A stretch of DNA of 64,000 nt. Source: an uncultured Oscillospiraceae bacterium (GTDB lineage: Bacteria > Bacillota > Clostridia > Oscillospirales > Oscillospiraceae). Numbering within the stretch: the first letter of the stretch is position 1; every line of letters begins with the position of its first letter. The stretch is from the NCBI GenBank assembly GCA_934589665.1, contig CAKTOJ010000001.1, positions 15,721-79,720 on the forward strand. Reading direction: 5' to 3'. The notes below the pieces were generated by a model. That model made no database searches, was not told the DNA's origin, and saw only the letters and a list, made by a program, of their open reading frames with translations. Made by a program: the position numbers and the translations under genes. Positions 24,917 through 34,217 of this stretch are shown piece by piece.

Positions 24917-26371
24917 TTAGAAGTTAAAGTACAGGAACGTACTGATGCCGCTGAAGCTGAATACGCACCAGACCAGCAGCACTGCCGCGGTAAGCGCCTT
25001 TCCAAAGGAGGGGCGGAACGTCTCCGTTTTTTCATAGGCATTGCGTGCGCCCAGAACCATAAGAAGGGCGGTGACGAAGAAAGCGGCCAGCTGGAAGTAG
25101 GGATAGACAGACTGGATGGGCGTTTTAGTAACGAAATAGTTGATCTCCACCAGCTTGAAGCAGTTTAGAATCTCGCTTTGAATGGGACCGAAGTTCATGC
25201 GGGCAATGCGGTTGAGCAGCCGCAGCGCCGCGGCAAAGGAATCCGCACGGAAAAAGACCCACATGACGTTGACGAAGGAAAAGGTGAGAATCCAGTTGAG
25301 CGCCGGATGCAGGCGGTCGAAAAAGCCGCGGAAGCGCCGGGTTACGACGGAAAACAGCCCGTGGCAGAGGCCCCAGAACACGAACGTCCAGCCTGCGCCG
25401 TGCCAGAAGCCGCTGAGCAGAAAGACGATGAGGATATTCCGGTAGGTGCGCGCCTCTCCCCTGCGGCTGCCGCCGAGGGGAATATAGACGTAACGGGTGA
25501 AAAAGCGCGTGAGCGTCATGTGCCAGCGGTCCCAGAATTCCGTGATGGTCAGCGCTTTGTAGGGGGAATTGAAGTTGACGGGCAGGTCGATGTTCATCAT
25601 CCTGCCGATGCCGATGGCCATGTCGCAGTAGCCGGAAAAGTCAAAGTAGATTTGCAGCGTGTAGCCGAGCATGGTCAGGATGGCGTTGGTGGCATCGAGA
25701 CTGTCCACATTGGCGTAGCCCCAGTTGACCGCGTTGCCGAATGTGTCCGCCAGCAGAACCTTTTTTGCCATGCCGAGGGCGAAAAGGTAGATGCCGGGGG
25801 CCAGATTATCCCAGTTCAGATGCTTTTTGCTCTCGTCCCGGAGCTGGGGAATCAGCTCATCATGGGTGACGATGGGACCGGCAATGAGCTGCGGAAAATA
25901 CGTGACAAAGCAGGCGTAGGAAAGGAAATCGCACGCGCCGACCTCCCCGCGGTAAGCGTCCACCAGAAAGGAGAGCTGCTGGAACGTGAAAAAGCTGATA
26001 CCCAGCGGCAGCAGAATGCCAAGCAGGGGAAGCTGCGTGTGAAAGACGCGGTTGATGTTGAGCAGGAAGAAGTCCGTATACTTATAGTAGAACAACACGC
26101 CGAGGTTGAGCGCCAGCCCGGTAAGCAGAACCGCCTTCCGCGCGGCGGAGGAGGACAGGCGCTGGAAGAGACGGTAAACGCCGTAGTTGACGCAGACGCT
26201 TGATAGAATAATGAAGAGGTATTTGAGGTTAAAGTAGGCGTAGAACCATAGGGACATCCCCAGCAGAAAGAGCTCCGCCAGACGGTATTTTCGAAAATGA
26301 TTCAGCCCGAAATAGCCGGTCAGGCATACCGGCAGAAAGAAGAGAACGAATACATAGGAGTTGAAGAGCAT
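24917..26371 (-). CDS. MBOAT-family O-acyltransferase (AlgI/DltB-like)
   Basis: A 484-aa polytopic membrane protein with the MBOAT signatures: WDRWHMTLTRFFTRYVYIPLGG (His284) and the active-site FWHGAGW with His324. It carries acyl, usually acetyl, groups from the cytoplasm across the membrane. The partner SGNH protein directly downstream passes them to the sugar. The N-terminus LFNSYVFVLFFLPVCL is the usual first helix. It follows the nuclease-like gene after a 129-base gap with two palindromes. Confidence 0.92.
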   Translation of the reverse strand: MLFNSYVFVLFFLPVCLTGYFGLNHFRKYRLAELFLLGMSLWFYAYFNLKYLFIILSSVCVNYGVYRLFQRLSSSAARKAVLLTGLALNLGVLFYYKYTDFFLLNINRVFHTQLPLLGILLPLGISFFTFQQLSFLVDAYRGEVGACDFLSYACFVTYFPQLIAGPIVTHDELIPQLRDESKKHLNWDNLAPGIYLFALGMAKKVLLADTFGNAVNWGYANVDSLDATNAILTMLGYTLQIYFDFSGYCDMAIGIGRMMNIDLPVNFNSPYKALTITEFWDRWHMTLTRFFTRYVYIPLGGSRRGEARTYRNILIVFLLSGFWHGAGWTFVFWGLCHGLFSVVTRRFRGFFDRLHPALNWILTFSFVNVMWVFFRADSFAAALRLLNRIARMNFGPIQSEILNCFKLVEINYFVTKTPIQSVYPYFQLAAFFVTALLMVLGARNAYEKTETFRPSFGKALTAAVLLVWCVFSFSGISTFLYFNF

Positions 26372-26412
26372 GTGCGCTTCCTCGCTTTTTCTTCAATGTG
26401 GACAGGGTTATT

Positions 26413-26454
26413 GTGTTTCACACAAAGTGTGAAACACAGCAGGGCGCCCTGCTG
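26413..26454. repeat. Two adjacent perfect palindromes upstream of the MBOAT gene
   Basis: GTGTTTCACAC (26413-26423) is followed after AAA by its complement (26427-26437). Immediately next is an 18-bp perfect palindrome at 26437-26454 (CAGCAGGGC and its complement). On the minus strand they lie between the nuclease-like gene and the MBOAT gene. They may be operators or an RNA-processing pair; no T-run marks them as terminators. Confidence 0.6.
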
Positions 26455-26500
26455 GAAAATTTTTCTGCGGGGGAAACCTTCCGCCTGTACGGAGGAGGAC

Positions 26501-27472
26501 TCAGAGGTACACTTCCGAGATGAAATCGATCTCCATGCGGCCGGGCACAGAATTGGGCGCGGCAGCGTACAGAGAGCGTGCGCGGGCGATCAGCTCGTCC
26601 GGCATCACGATGACGAGAACGCAGCGGAAATTGCGGCGCCGGAGGCGTTCATAGTTGACTCCGGCGGATTCCAGATGCTGTAAAACGGACTGGACGGAGG
26701 CGAGCGAGGACATGCGCCGCCAGTACTTTACCTCGTAAATGATGTCGATATTATCGCGCTCCGATACGGCGATGGCGTCATAGCTGAAGCGGTCGAGGCG
26801 GATGTTGCGTTCGAGCCGGTAATAATCCAGCGCGCCCGAACGACGGAGAAAGGCGAAGTAACGGCCTTCGATCTCAAGGTATTTTCGGGCGGCAGATACG
26901 GTGGATCTGGCGGATGCGGCAGTCTTGGAGGACGCATCCGGTTTGGAGGGAACAGCAGGTTCGGGAGGCGCGGCTTTGACCGTGTCTGCCGCCTTTGATT
27001 CCGGTTCGGAGGGAGCCGCCTCCGGCTGAGGCGGCGGGGACGGCGCGTTTTCTTGCGCGGGTGCGTTGACCTCTTCGGCCTCCTCAGCCTCACTCACCGC
27101 CTTTTCCAGAACCTCGGAGCTGCTCATCTGTTTATTTTTCAGCTCACGGGAAAGGCGGTCGGCCTTGATCGCTCTGTCCAGATCGTCCTGCACGGGAGCC
27201 CAGCCGATGATGCCCCTGTAGAGCAGAGCGATTCCGCCTGCAAGCGAGACGATGCATAGAACGGGAAACAGCGTTTCCAGCTGAGACATCAGCGCGTCAT
27301 ACTGCTGGAGCTGGTGGAGAGAAAAATCCGAGAGCCTTGCATATTCCGCCCGCGTGAGGAGCAAAAAGTCAGTTCGTGTGAAAAAGTAGAGCAGGACAAG
27401 CGGAAGGGCCAGAAGAATCAATCCCAGCGAAACGAGAAACTTATGTAAACTACCGTATTCCGGCTTGTTCAT
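26501..27472 (-). CDS. Membrane-anchored protein with PD-(D/E)XK nuclease-like domain
   Basis: A 323-aa protein. There are two membrane helices (about 11-33 and 67-89), then a Glu/Lys coiled-coil stretch (95-135). A Pro/Ala/Glu-rich linker (136-195) leads to a C-terminal domain of about 125 residues, with YDAIAV (Asp232), YEVKYW (Glu247, Lys249) and a following helix. The D...E-x-K spacing and strand pattern match restriction-endonuclease-like folds of the Mrr/NERD style. I start at the ATG at 27472 because GGGGGA lies about 10 bases upstream; the longer frame begins inside the Wzz gene. A nuclease-like domain facing the cytoplasm is unusual inside a polysaccharide operon, and activity is not proven. 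Confidence 0.75.
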   Translation of the reverse strand: MNKPEYGSLHKFLVSLGLILLALPLVLLYFFTRTDFLLLTRAEYARLSDFSLHQLQQYDALMSQLETLFPVLCIVSLAGGIALLYRGIIGWAPVQDDLDRAIKADRLSRELKNKQMSSSEVLEKAVSEAEEAEEVNAPAQENAPSPPPQPEAAPSEPESKAADTVKAAPPEPAVPSKPDASSKTAASARSTVSAARKYLEIEGRYFAFLRRSGALDYYRLERNIRLDRFSYDAIAVSERDNIDIIYEVKYWRRMSSLASVQSVLQHLESAGVNYERLRRRNFRCVLVIVMPDELIARARSLYAAAPNSVPGRMEIDFISEVYL

Positions 27473-27521
27473 TCGCAGATCCCCCTTCCCTGCCGGTTTG
27501 TTTTCAAAACCGCAAACCGGC

Positions 27522-28892
27522 TTACACCAGCGCGAAGCCAGCGGCCTTCTTGCCCGCGTGCGCAAGCGCGGCGGTCACATCGGCGACCGCGCCCATGTGG
27601 CTTTGATCCACGCGTTCGGCCAGCACCACCGCGCCGCACTCTGCCGCTGCCTGCGCCGTCTCCGGATTATGGGCGGCGTCGAGCACCGTGCGGACGGTGA
27701 AGCCCGCGGCGGTGAGCGGTTCGGTCAGCGCGGAGAGATCCGTTTTCTCCGAAAGCGTGGAGAGCACAAGCAGCGTGCCGCCATCCGGACAGAGCGAGCG
27801 GACCTGACTGACCAGAAACGCGCCGGAGAGCGCCGCGTCCGTCCAGCTGCGCTCGGCGATGAGGCGGTTGGCGAAGCGGTCCATCACGCCGCGGGGCAGC
27901 CGAACCGAACCGAGGAACGGCAGGGACGCAAGGCGCTCGAGCTGGTAGCTGCTGGAAATGCGCGTGCCGAACACGGACAGGCAGCAGCCGGCGAAGCAGC
28001 CGAGCACCAGCCCCAGAACTGCGCCGAGCAGCGCATACTTCACGGCGGACTTGACGAGCGCGGAGGCGGCAAAGCCCGCCTCACGCTGCGGCTCGGTCAG
28101 GCCGTCGAGCTGCGTTTGCAGCTCCTCAATCCGGGTTTCCAGCGAGAGGATCTCATCGTCGAGGGAGGTGTGCTTGCTGATGAGCGCATCATCCACGGTG
28201 TTCTGCGTGGAGCGGCTGACGAGTGAGAGCGTGTTGGCGTAGGAGCTGGCGGAGACGACGCTCTGCATGCGCTGGAAATAGCCGTACACCGCGTCGGCCA
28301 GCTCCTCGGCGTCGGCCGCCGTCGCGCCCTTGACGCTGATCGAGCACAGCCCGCCGTCGGCACCGGTGACGGTGATGAGCTCGGCGAGATACTTATTGAG
28401 CGTGTCCGCATAGCGGGCAAGGCCGAGGTCGCGCGCGTAGTCGACGCCCTGCCAGAGCACCATGTACTGGCTGCGGACGGTCTGCACCAGATAGTCCGCG
28501 GAGGTCTGATACTGCGAGACGCCCTGTACCGCGCCGTTCTCGCTGATGCCGGTGAAGGCAAGGACGATGCGCGTCGTGTACACATCGTAGGGATCAATGG
28601 CCATCAGAAGGCTGTCCGCGGCATACTCCTGCTTGGACGAGAGGCTTTCCTCGTTGGCGGCAAGCTCCTCCTCCAGCTTTTCCTTTTCCAGCGTGTAGCT
28701 CTCCAGCGCGTCCTGATAGCGCTGCTCGATGGCCTCCGGGGCATTTTCGGGGTTTTTAGCCTGCCGGAGCAGGCGGAAGCTCTGAATGCCCGCCAGCAGA
28801 AGGGCAAAGACCAGCGCGGCGGCGCACAGGCGCTTCCAGCCGCGGACGATCCGGGCAAGGATCTCGGTCATGGTGATCGTTTCTTCCATCAT
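27522..28892 (-). CDS. Wzz-type chain-length protein with degenerate BY-kinase-like tail
   Basis: A 456-aa polysaccharide co-polymerase. Helix 1 is near residues 20-40, followed by a long extracellular coiled-coil region with QRYQDALESYTLEKEKLEEE and a second coiled coil around 245-275. Helix 2 is near 290-312. It regulates polymer length with Wzy. The C-terminal 150 residues resemble the CpsD/Wzc cytoplasmic domain (SSYQLERLASLPFLGSV, then a Rossmann-like core). They lack a Walker A GK(S/T) and a tyrosine-rich tail, so kinase activity is unlikely. It lies between rmlB and the nuclease-like gene. Confidence 0.82.
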   Translation of the reverse strand: MMEETITMTEILARIVRGWKRLCAAALVFALLLAGIQSFRLLRQAKNPENAPEAIEQRYQDALESYTLEKEKLEEELAANEESLSSKQEYAADSLLMAIDPYDVYTTRIVLAFTGISENGAVQGVSQYQTSADYLVQTVRSQYMVLWQGVDYARDLGLARYADTLNKYLAELITVTGADGGLCSISVKGATAADAEELADAVYGYFQRMQSVVSASSYANTLSLVSRSTQNTVDDALISKHTSLDDEILSLETRIEELQTQLDGLTEPQREAGFAASALVKSAVKYALLGAVLGLVLGCFAGCCLSVFGTRISSSYQLERLASLPFLGSVRLPRGVMDRFANRLIAERSWTDAALSGAFLVSQVRSLCPDGGTLLVLSTLSEKTDLSALTEPLTAAGFTVRTVLDAAHNPETAQAAAECGAVVLAERVDQSHMGAVADVTAALAHAGKKAAGFALV

Positions 28893-28930
28893 GGTGTTCC
28901 TACTCTTTCTCTTTATTCGTTCGGCGTTTG

Positions 28931-29950
28931 TCAGCGGTTATCGTACATGCGGTGATAATAGTTCCGGTACTCGCCGGAGAGGATCGGCTCCCACCAGGCG
29001 CGGTTTTCCAGATACCAGGCGATGCACGAGCGAATGCCGTCTGCAAAGCGCGTCTCCGGCTGCCAGCCCAGCTCCCGGCGGATCTTGGCCGGATCGATGG
29101 CGTAGCGCAGATCGTGCCCCTTGCGGTCGGTCACGTAAGTGATGAGGCTCTCGGGCTTGCCGAGCGCGCGGCAGATCAGGCGCACGATGTCGATGTTTCG
29201 CATCTCGTTGTGTCCGCCGACGTTGTAGACCTCCCCCACTGTGCCGCGGCGCACGATCAGATCAATGGCGCGGCAGTGATCCTCAACGTAGAGCCAGTCG
29301 CGCACGTTCAGTCCCTCGCCGTACACCGGCAGGGGCTTGTCGTTGAGAGCGTTGAGGATCATCAGCGGGATGAGCTTTTCGGGGAACTGGTATGGCCCAT
29401 AGTTGTTCGAGCAGCGCGAGACCGTCACCGGCAGGCCGTAGGTGCGGTGATAGGCCAGCGCCAGCAGGTCGGCCGAGGCCTTGGAGCTGCTGTAGGGACT
29501 GCTGGTGTGGATGGGGGTCTCCTCGGTGAAGAGCAAGTCGGGCCGGTCGAGCGGCAAATCGCCGTAGACCTCGTCCGTGGAGACCTGATGGAAGCGCTGC
29601 ACGCCGAACTCCCGACAGACGTCCATAAGCGTGCCCGTGCCGAGGATGTTGGTGCGCAGGAACAGTCCGGGGTCCTCGATGGAGCGGTCGACATGGCTCT
29701 CGGCGGCGAAATTGACCACCGCGCCGGGGCGTTCCTCGGCGAAGAGGGCACGCATGGCCTCACGGTCGCAGATGTCCGCCTGCACAAAGCGGAATTCCGG
29801 TACATCGGAAAGCGGCACAAGCGTGGAATAGTTGCCCGCGTAGGTCAGCTTGTCCACGCAGACGATGCGCTCCTCCGGATGGGTCTTGCGCAGATAATAG
29901 ATGTAGTTCGCGCCGATGAAGCCGGCGCCGCCGGTGACAAGGATCGTCAT
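28931..29950 (-). CDS. rmlB: dTDP-glucose 4,6-dehydratase
   Basis: A 339-aa short-chain dehydrogenase-type enzyme. It converts dTDP-glucose to dTDP-4-keto-6-deoxyglucose using bound NAD. Visible: [12 protein letters not shown] (NAD loop), [19 protein letters not shown], the catalytic STDEVYGDL and YSSSKA (Tyr-x3-Lys), and the [14 protein letters not shown] segment typical of RmlB. The ATG at 29950 overlaps the rmlA stop by 4 bases; upstream in-frame sequence is the rmlA gene. No rmlC or rmlD follows, so the product goes to the aminotransferase and formyltransferase just upstream in the operon. Confidence 0.95.
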   Translation of the reverse strand: MTILVTGGAGFIGANYIYYLRKTHPEERIVCVDKLTYAGNYSTLVPLSDVPEFRFVQADICDREAMRALFAEERPGAVVNFAAESHVDRSIEDPGLFLRTNILGTGTLMDVCREFGVQRFHQVSTDEVYGDLPLDRPDLLFTEETPIHTSSPYSSSKASADLLALAYHRTYGLPVTVSRCSNNYGPYQFPEKLIPLMILNALNDKPLPVYGEGLNVRDWLYVEDHCRAIDLIVRRGTVGEVYNVGGHNEMRNIDIVRLICRALGKPESLITYVTDRKGHDLRYAIDPAKIRRELGWQPETRFADGIRSCIAWYLENRAWWEPILSGEYRNYYHRMYDNR

Positions 29951-30822
29951 GCCTGCCCCTCCTGTGTGAGTGAAATCAGATACTGGCCGTAGTCTGTCAT
30001 TTTCAGGCCCTCGCCGATGGCACGCAGCTGCTCGATCGTGATGAAGCCGCGCCGCCATGCGATCTCCTCGATGCAGGAGACGTAGAAGCCCTGCCGCTCC
30101 TGAATCGCCTCGACAAATTCGGCGGCCTTGAGGATGCCGGACGGCGTGCCGGTGTCCAGCCACGCCATGCCGCGCCCGAGGGGCAGCACGTTCAGCTCGC
30201 CCAGCGCCAGATAGGCGTTGTTGACCGAGGTGATCTCAATTTCGCCGCGCGCGGAGGGCTTGACCTGCTTGGCAATCTCCACCACGCGGTTATCGTAGAA
30301 GTAAAGCCCCGGCACGGCGTATTTGGATTTCGGCTTTTCCGGCTTCTCCTCGATGGAGAGCACACGGCCCTGCGCGTCAAATTCCACCACGCCGAACGCG
30401 CGGGGGTCCTTGACCGGATAGCCGAAAATGGTCGCGCCGGTGGTGCGCGCCGTGGCTCTGCGCAGCGTCGCGGTCATGTCCTGCCCGTAGAAAACATTGT
30501 CACCGAGGATCAGGCAGACATTGTCCTTCCCGATGAAATCCTCACCCAGAATAAAGGCGTCCGCGAGGCCGCGCGGGGTCTCCTGCACCTTGTAGGTCAG
30601 GGAAATGCCGATCTGGCTGCCGTCGTGAAGCAGCGCCTCATAGGTGCCGATGTCCTGCGGCGTGGAGATGATGAGGATATCGCGGATGCCCGCCAGCAGC
30701 AGGATGGAGAGCGGGTAGTAGATCATGGGCTTATCGTAGATGGGCAGCATCTGCTTGGATACGGCCTTGGTCATGGGGTAGAGCCGTGTGCCCTTGCCCC
30801 CGGCGAGAATGATGCCTTTCAT
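29947..30822 (-). CDS. rmlA: Glucose-1-phosphate thymidylyltransferase
   Basis: A 291-aa nucleotidyltransferase making dTDP-glucose from glucose-1-phosphate and dTTP. The signature [11 protein letters not shown] lies near the N-terminus (8-18), followed by [25 protein letters not shown] and EEKPEKPKS. The length is that of standard RmlA. AGGGAGGAATTTACC precedes the ATG. It is coupled to rmlB by an ATGA overlap. Confidence 0.96.
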   Translation of the reverse strand: MKGIILAGGKGTRLYPMTKAVSKQMLPIYDKPMIYYPLSILLLAGIRDILIISTPQDIGTYEALLHDGSQIGISLTYKVQETPRGLADAFILGEDFIGKDNVCLILGDNVFYGQDMTATLRRATARTTGATIFGYPVKDPRAFGVVEFDAQGRVLSIEEKPEKPKSKYAVPGLYFYDNRVVEIAKQVKPSARGEIEITSVNNAYLALGELNVLPLGRGMAWLDTGTPSGILKAAEFVEAIQERQGFYVSCIEEIAWRRGFITIEQLRAIGEGLKMTDYGQYLISLTQEGQA

Positions 30823-30854
30823 GGTAAATTCCTCCCTGTTCGTGTTTGAGCGGG

Positions 30855-31958
30855 TCAGCGTGAGAGAATGCAGTCGCAGATGCGGTCCGCGTCCTCGACG
30901 GTCAGATCCGCGTAAAGCGGCAGCGTCAGCACGCAGCGGGCGATGTGCTCGGCGACGGGCGTGGGCTGGATGGGAAAGCGGCCGGCGTACGCCGCGCAGG
31001 TAGAGGTGAGCGGGTAGAAATACTTGCGCGCGTAGATCCGGTGCTCTGCCAGACGCGCGGCCGCCTCGTCCCGGTTCAGGGCAAAGCCATCGAAGATCAC
31101 GGGAAAATAGGCGTAGTTCGACGTGACGTCCGCCTGCTCGGGACGCAGCGTAAGGCCCGGCACGCCGGAGAGGCGCTGCCGGTAGTGTTCTGCGGTGAGG
31201 CGGCGCTTTTCGATCTCACCGGTGAGGTGACGGAGGTTGCAAAGGCCCATAGCGGCCTGAAATTCGTTCATTTTGGCGTTGCCCGCGAGGCAGGTGATGG
31301 TCTCCGGACCGGTCAGGCCGAAGTTCTTTCCGGCGTCCAGCCGCGCGGTGAGCGCGCCGTCGGCATAGCACACCGCGCCGCCCTCGATCGTGTGGAACAC
31401 CTTGGTGGCGTGGAAGCTGAACATGGACGCGTCGCCGAACGAGGCGGCGCTCACACCGCCGCGCGTCACACCGAAGGCGTGTGCCGCGTCGTACACCACC
31501 TTCAGCCCGTGCCGGCGCGCGATCGCGCCGATCGCGTCCACGTCGCAGAGCGTGCCGTACACGTGGACGGGCACGATGGCGCAGGTTTTGTCCGTGATGA
31601 GCGGCTCGATCTTTGCCGGATCGAGCGTGCAGGTGACGGGATCGACGTCGCAGAACACCGGCGTCAGGCCGCAGCGGACGATGGCCTGCGTGGTGGAGGC
31701 GAAGGTGAATGGCGTGGTGATGACCTCGCCGCCCGCGGGCAGGCCGAGCGCGGCAAGCGCGCCCTCCAGCGCCAGATGGCCGTTGGTGTAGAGCGTGACG
31801 TGAGGGACGCCGAGGTATGCCTCCAGCTCCGCCTGAAGGCGGCGGTGCTTTTCGCCGCTGTTGGTCAGCCAACGGCTGTCCCAGAGATCCCGGATCTCCG
31901 CGCAGTATTCCTCATAGGAGGGCATGGACGAGCGGGTGACGTTGATGGTGTGTTCCAT
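30855..31958 (-). CDS. DegT/DnrJ/EryC1 sugar aminotransferase (VioA-like)
   Basis: A 367-aa PLP-dependent sugar aminotransferase. The PLP lysine is in FHATK (about Lys186). DAAHAFG (Asp157, His160) holds the cofactor ring. [13 protein letters not shown] is the usual substrate-loop strand. Start at the ATG at 31958 with AAAGGAA 8 bases upstream; the longer frame runs into the formyltransferase. Together with rmlA, rmlB and the adjoining formyltransferase it most likely aminates C4 of dTDP-4-keto-6-deoxyglucose to give dTDP-4-amino-4,6-dideoxyglucose. Position 4 rather than 3 is inferred from the neighbour. Confidence 0.88.
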   Translation of the reverse strand: MEHTINVTRSSMPSYEEYCAEIRDLWDSRWLTNSGEKHRRLQAELEAYLGVPHVTLYTNGHLALEGALAALGLPAGGEVITTPFTFASTTQAIVRCGLTPVFCDVDPVTCTLDPAKIEPLITDKTCAIVPVHVYGTLCDVDAIGAIARRHGLKVVYDAAHAFGVTRGGVSAASFGDASMFSFHATKVFHTIEGGAVCYADGALTARLDAGKNFGLTGPETITCLAGNAKMNEFQAAMGLCNLRHLTGEIEKRRLTAEHYRQRLSGVPGLTLRPEQADVTSNYAYFPVIFDGFALNRDEAAARLAEHRIYARKYFYPLTSTCAAYAGRFPIQPTPVAEHIARCVLTLPLYADLTVEDADRICDCILSR

Positions 31959-31998
31959 GGAAGGTTCCTTTCTGCCGCACGGGCGGCGGTGATGAAGC

Positions 31999-32718
31999 CT
32001 ATGGCTGCCGTTTGATGCGCAGGGATACGAACACCTTGTCTCCGTTCCGGTCGTAAAAGTAGGCGTTGTCGTATCCGGCAAAGGTCGTTGCGCGCAGAAG
32101 ATCATAAAATTCCCGGAATGTGCCGACACGGTCAAGGTCCAGCGCGCACAGACGGTCAAAGTCAGCCTTGTACTGGATATTCCCCTCAGTGTGCATAGGC
32201 GTGCTCTGGTAGTTTCCGGTCACGAGCGCGTCCAGATAGCGCTCGAGCAGCTGTAGTTCCAATTGCTGAATTTTGGCATATACGTCGTAGGAGGTGTCGG
32301 ATTCCAAAATTTCAACCGGCTGCTGAACAATGATCGGGCCGTGATCCAGCTCGGTGTCCATCTCATGAATGGTAACACCGGCAGGCAGCTTATTGAGGAT
32401 GCTGTGCACCTGCGGAAACCAGCCCCGGTTATAGGGGTTGTAGCCGGGGTGGACATTGATGCAGCGGTGGGTGCAGACCAGCTTTTCCGGGAAAATCTGT
32501 TTGCTGTGCAGAGAAAAGAAAACATCGTACTGCGAAAAGAACGCCTCCGGCTGCTCCGACAGCCGAATCGGGCAGATACCGGCGTCGCCGGATAAATCGC
32601 GGAAAAGCGCCTGGCTGGCAGGAGAATGATAAAAGTCAAAGCGGTGGGGAGAGCGAGCCGCCAGATGCTTAAAATTCTCATAAAGATAACGGTTGTCTGT
32701 TAATACAAATACGTTCAT
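31999..32718 (-). CDS. dTDP-4-amino-4,6-dideoxyglucose formyltransferase (VioF-like)
   Basis: A 239-aa sugar N-formyltransferase using 10-formyltetrahydrofolate. The core carries the formyltransferase triad: Asn88 and His90 in INVHPG and Asp125 in ELDHGPII. The HPGYNPYNRGWFPQVHSI stretch is shared by VioF/WlaRD-type enzymes. The N-terminus VFVLTDNRYLYENF also fits that group rather than tRNA formyltransferase. The ATG at 32718 has AAGGGGGA upstream; an upstream extension overlaps wzx. It should make dTDP-4-formamido-4,6-dideoxyglucose (Qui4NFo) for the surface polymer. Confidence 0.88.
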   Translation of the reverse strand: MNVFVLTDNRYLYENFKHLAARSPHRFDFYHSPASQALFRDLSGDAGICPIRLSEQPEAFFSQYDVFFSLHSKQIFPEKLVCTHRCINVHPGYNPYNRGWFPQVHSILNKLPAGVTIHEMDTELDHGPIIVQQPVEILESDTSYDVYAKIQQLELQLLERYLDALVTGNYQSTPMHTEGNIQYKADFDRLCALDLDRVGTFREFYDLLRATTFAGYDNAYFYDRNGDKVFVSLRIKRQP

Positions 32719-32750
32719 GGAATGGGTCCCCCTTATCGTAATCCTTTGCC

Positions 32751-34217
32751 TCAGCGATGGAAAAGACGGGCGGCATACGGGCGAAGAATGTTCCAGGTGT
32801 ATTGCAGGCTTTCGAGCCGCAGAAGAACTGCGCCGCCGACGTAAATCACGACGCCCGCCGCAATCTGAAGCACGAATCTCCCCCAGACGCCGAGCGATAG
32901 AGAGCCGAGGGCGGACACCGCGAGGAACATCACGAACGCGAGCGAAAGGGCGGGAAAAATATCCCGCATCTGCTCGGAAAACGAGTAGCCGACGATCTTT
33001 TTGTTGGGAAAGGCGTTGAGAAACAGGCTCAGCAGAGAGGTCACGGCGGAGCCCCACAGGATAGCAAGAACAGAGTCAAAGCAGAATACTGTGACCATGA
33101 GCGCGGCAAGGCCGATGATTTTTTTGATGACCTCCAGCTGGAGAAAGACATCGCTGCGGCCCAGCGCCTTGATGGCCTGCAGGTTCGCTACGGAGATGGG
33201 CAGGGCAAGGTAGATCAGGCAGGAGAGCTGCAAAAAGGGTACGCAGGGCAGCCATTTTTCGGTCAGCAGGATCGTCACGACCGGTTCGGCCACGGCGGCA
33301 AGACCCGCTATCATGGGAAAGAGCACAAAGCAGCTCACCTGCACCGAGCGGCGCATCATCTGCTTACAGCGCTCCCGGTTCGACTGCTCGCCGGCAAGGG
33401 CGGGGAGCATGACGCTTTGAACGGAATCGTTGATGCTGCTGATGAGCTTATTGGGCAGCATCTGTCCCTTGTCGTAATAGGCCAGCATCGTGGACGTATA
33501 CTTTTTGCCGATGACGAGGCCTGTAAGATCGTTATAGAAGGTGTTGAGCAGGGCGGAAACGAGAAGCTTCCAGCCGTAGGAGAAAAGCACGCGGACACGT
33601 GCCCAGTCGATGACGGCCCGGGGCCGCCAGCGCAAGCGGAGGTAGAGCACGACGCAGGTGCTTACACTGCCCACGAGCTGCTGCGCGACCAGCGCCCAGA
33701 CGCCGGCGCCGAGCGCGGCCAGAATGACGCCTGCGGCACCGCCGCAGAGCGAGGCGGAGAGCGTGAGGGTAAAGATCGTTTTGAAGTCCATCTCCCGCCG
33801 CAGCTTCGCCGTCTGCACACCCTGCAGACTGTTGGAGAAAAGCACCAGACTCAGCGCCCGCAGGGGCTGCACCAGACCAAGCGAGTCATAAAAGCCCGCA
33901 ATAGCCGGTGCGGTGAACCAGAGCAGGACATACAGCGCCGCGGAGATCATCAGGCTGACATGGAGCACGGAGGAATAGTCCTCCTCCGTCACGTCGGGAT
34001 TCTGAATGAGCGAGGTGTTGAAGCCGCTTTGCACGAACTGATTGGCAAGGTTGGTGAAGATCACCATGATGGCAAGCGTGCCGTAATCCTCCGGCAGCAG
34101 CAGGCGGGCCAGAATGATATTGATGACCAGTCCGACACCCTGAGAGCCGCAGCGCTCCAAAAAGGCCCAGACAAGGGAGGAAAAAACTTTTTTCTGGATT
34201 CCGCCGTTATTGGACAT
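32751..34217 (-). CDS. wzx: Wzx-type oligosaccharide flippase (WzxC/TuaB-like)
   Basis: A 488-aa protein with 12 or more membrane helices of the MOP flippase superfamily. The N-terminal KKVFSSLVWAFLERCGSQGVGLVINIILARLLLPEDYG pattern is the WzxC/TuaB signature; it is read here as the two shorter pieces KVFSSLVWAFLERCG and ILARLLLPEDYG. It moves the undecaprenyl-linked repeat unit across the membrane for Wzy. The start overlaps the end of the preceding GT2 gene by 11 bases. Confidence 0.92.
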   Translation of the reverse strand: MSNNGGIQKKVFSSLVWAFLERCGSQGVGLVINIILARLLLPEDYGTLAIMVIFTNLANQFVQSGFNTSLIQNPDVTEEDYSSVLHVSLMISAALYVLLWFTAPAIAGFYDSLGLVQPLRALSLVLFSNSLQGVQTAKLRREMDFKTIFTLTLSASLCGGAAGVILAALGAGVWALVAQQLVGSVSTCVVLYLRLRWRPRAVIDWARVRVLFSYGWKLLVSALLNTFYNDLTGLVIGKKYTSTMLAYYDKGQMLPNKLISSINDSVQSVMLPALAGEQSNRERCKQMMRRSVQVSCFVLFPMIAGLAAVAEPVVTILLTEKWLPCVPFLQLSCLIYLALPISVANLQAIKALGRSDVFLQLEVIKKIIGLAALMVTVFCFDSVLAILWGSAVTSLLSLFLNAFPNKKIVGYSFSEQMRDIFPALSLAFVMFLAVSALGSLSLGVWGRFVLQIAAGVVIYVGGAVLLRLESLQYTWNILRPYAARLFHR

